Of a stretch of 64,000 nt of DNA, positions 62,953-64,000 are shown in pieces. The DNA is from Croceivirga sp. GTDB taxonomy: Bacteria > Bacteroidota > Bacteroidia > Flavobacteriales > Flavobacteriaceae. The notes under the pieces are model-generated. The model saw only the letters and a list, made by a program, of their open reading frames with translations, was not told the origin of the DNA and did not search any database. Location of the stretch: positions 62,001 through 126,000 of the forward strand of contig JANQKR010000029.1 of the NCBI GenBank assembly GCA_028281025.1, in the 5' to 3' direction. Positions within the stretch are counted from its first letter, which is position 1, and each line of letters opens with the position of its first letter. A program made the position numbers and the translations under genes.

Positions 62953-63945
62953 CTACCCCTTAATTTCCAAAAGCTGCCGTATCATCTGGTTCGTAAAGCC
63001 CCATTCGTTATCGTACCAGGTCATTACTTTTAACAAGTCCCCATCCACAACACGTGTCATCGCCAGGTCCACCGTTGAGGCATACGGACTTTTAATAATG
63101 TCCGAGGATACAATAGGCTCATCGGTTACCGCCAATACCTTGGCATAACGTTCCGTTTGGGATTCTTCTATCAAAATTTGATTGACCTCCTCCGGGCTGA
63201 CATCCTTTTCCATAACAAACGTCATATCGGAAATGGAACCTACAGGAACAGGGACCCTAATGGCCACGCCATCAAACTTCCCAGCATACTCAGGTAGTGC
63301 CTTGGTAGTGGCAATGGCCGCTCCCGTAGTTGTAGGGATCAGGTTTTGTGCTCCCGCACGGCCCATCCTAAAATTCTTTTTGGAAGGGGCATCCACAATT
63401 CCCTGTGAAGCGGTATAGGCATGTACCGTGGTCATAATGGCCTTTTTAATCCCAATCCTTCTCCCCAAAATCTCCACTACCGGACTAATGTTGTTGGTCG
63501 TACAACTGGCACAGGAAAAAACACTTACCTGACCGTCCTGGGAGTTTACCCCATGGACCACCGTTGGGGTATCCACACTTTTGGTGGGGGCAGAAATGAC
63601 CACGGTTTTGGCCCCCGCCGCTATATGGCGTTCCGCATCTTCCCCGTTGGTAAAGACCCCTGTGCTTTCAATGACCACTTCCACGTCATATTCCCCCCAG
63701 GGCAATTCCTCGGGATTGCGGATGGAGGAATACTGTATCTGTTGCCCATCCACAATAAGGGTATTCCCTTCATGGGCAACTTCTTTTTCATAGGTTCCAT
63801 AGACCGTATCGTACTTTAGAAGGTAAGCCGTATTGGCTATGGGTACAATATCGTTTACCGCCACCACTTCCAAGCCCGGCGTTTCGTTGATTACTTTTAG
63901 GGCCGCACGTCCTATGCGCCCCATACCATTGATTGCTACTCGCAT
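62953..63945 (-). CDS. gapA: Glyceraldehyde-3-phosphate dehydrogenase, type I
   Basis: GAPDH (330 residues) oxidises glyceraldehyde-3-phosphate to 1,3-bisphosphoglycerate, or the reverse. The NAD(P) motif is INGMGRIGR at residues 5-13, and the catalytic cysteine is Cys148 in SCASCTTN. The active-site His lies in TTVHAYT, and the C-terminal WYDNEWGF is standard. Flavobacteria often carry more than one GAPDH; whether this copy is glycolytic or gluconeogenic cannot be read from sequence. The 55 bp to the window end shows no clear feature. Confidence 0.95.
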   Translation of the reverse strand: MRVAINGMGRIGRAALKVINETPGLEVVAVNDIVPIANTAYLLKYDTVYGTYEKEVAHEGNTLIVDGQQIQYSSIRNPEELPWGEYDVEVVIESTGVFTNGEDAERHIAAGAKTVVISAPTKSVDTPTVVHGVNSQDGQVSVFSCASCTTNNISPVVEILGRRIGIKKAIMTTVHAYTASQGIVDAPSKKNFRMGRAGAQNLIPTTTGAAIATTKALPEYAGKFDGVAIRVPVPVGSISDMTFVMEKDVSPEEVNQILIEESQTERYAKVLAVTDEPIVSSDIIKSPYASTVDLAMTRVVDGDLLKVMTWYDNEWGFTNQMIRQLLEIKG

Positions 63946-64000
63946 TTTCTTGTGTTCTTAGGTTTAACTTTGTTTTGGCTTAGTCTTATTTAGTACATGG

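Overview
The window looks like chromosome from a marine member of the Flavobacteriaceae (Bacteroidota). The evidence is a complete gldKLMN gliding/type IX secretion operon, promoters of the Bacteroidota form TTTG-N19-TAnnTTTG, few Shine-Dalgarno sites, a TonB-dependent receptor with a carboxypeptidase-like N-terminus, class II HMG-CoA reductase next to a GYDIA-type GHMP kinase (mevalonate route), and many lipoproteins. The genus cannot be fixed from sequence alone; Allomuricauda/Maribacter-like is a guess. Most of the window is ordinary core chromosome.

Layout. 1-2329: edge-truncated ABC-F ATPase, a DUF983 protein and an FAD oxidoreductase. 2465-11008, minus strand: topA, an arginase-fold protein with damaged metal ligands, then gldK-gldL-gldM-gldN. 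11077-12823: two lipoproteins (LVIVD propeller and a Cys-containing partner). 13063-16319: a sulfatase-modifying-factor-fold protein and two exported sugar-type enzymes. 16373-23140: miaB, a receiver-less sigma-54 activator, lptE, an unknown gene, secG, and groES-groEL behind a sigma-54-type -24/-12 element. 23139-26965: a heavy-metal module. 27072-34743: GAF protein, purH and the rod-shape operon mreBCD-mrdA-rodA. 34740-43833: endonuclease, sua5, tail-specific protease, surE, lpxB, a C40 peptidase and comEC. 43830-49992: peptide transporter plus DPP-IV, then mvaA and the GHMP kinase. 49989-57796, minus strand: coaX, an outer-membrane protein, a TPR protein, lptC, a small membrane protein, a CNNM/CBS protein and a SurA/PpiD foldase. 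57859-61411: tRNA-Phe followed by an AT-rich islet (alpha/beta hydrolase, NAD(P)-binding protein, AraC regulator) bracketed by repeats derived from the tRNA 3' end and its terminator. 61545-63945: a lipoprotein ADP-ribosylglycohydrolase and GAPDH.

The common theme is the cell envelope: LPS biogenesis (lpxB, lptC, lptE), cell-wall elongation, protein export and folding (secG, PpiD-like, type IX secretion motor), peptide uptake and metal handling. The most unusual items are the arginase-fold pseudoenzyme beside the gld operon, the sigma-54-like groES promoter with a sigma-54 activator four genes upstream, and the tRNA-Phe islet with its inverted tRNA-tail palindrome. I saw no CRISPR array, insertion sequence, integrase or rRNA. 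No wholly new multigene system can be claimed from this sequence.
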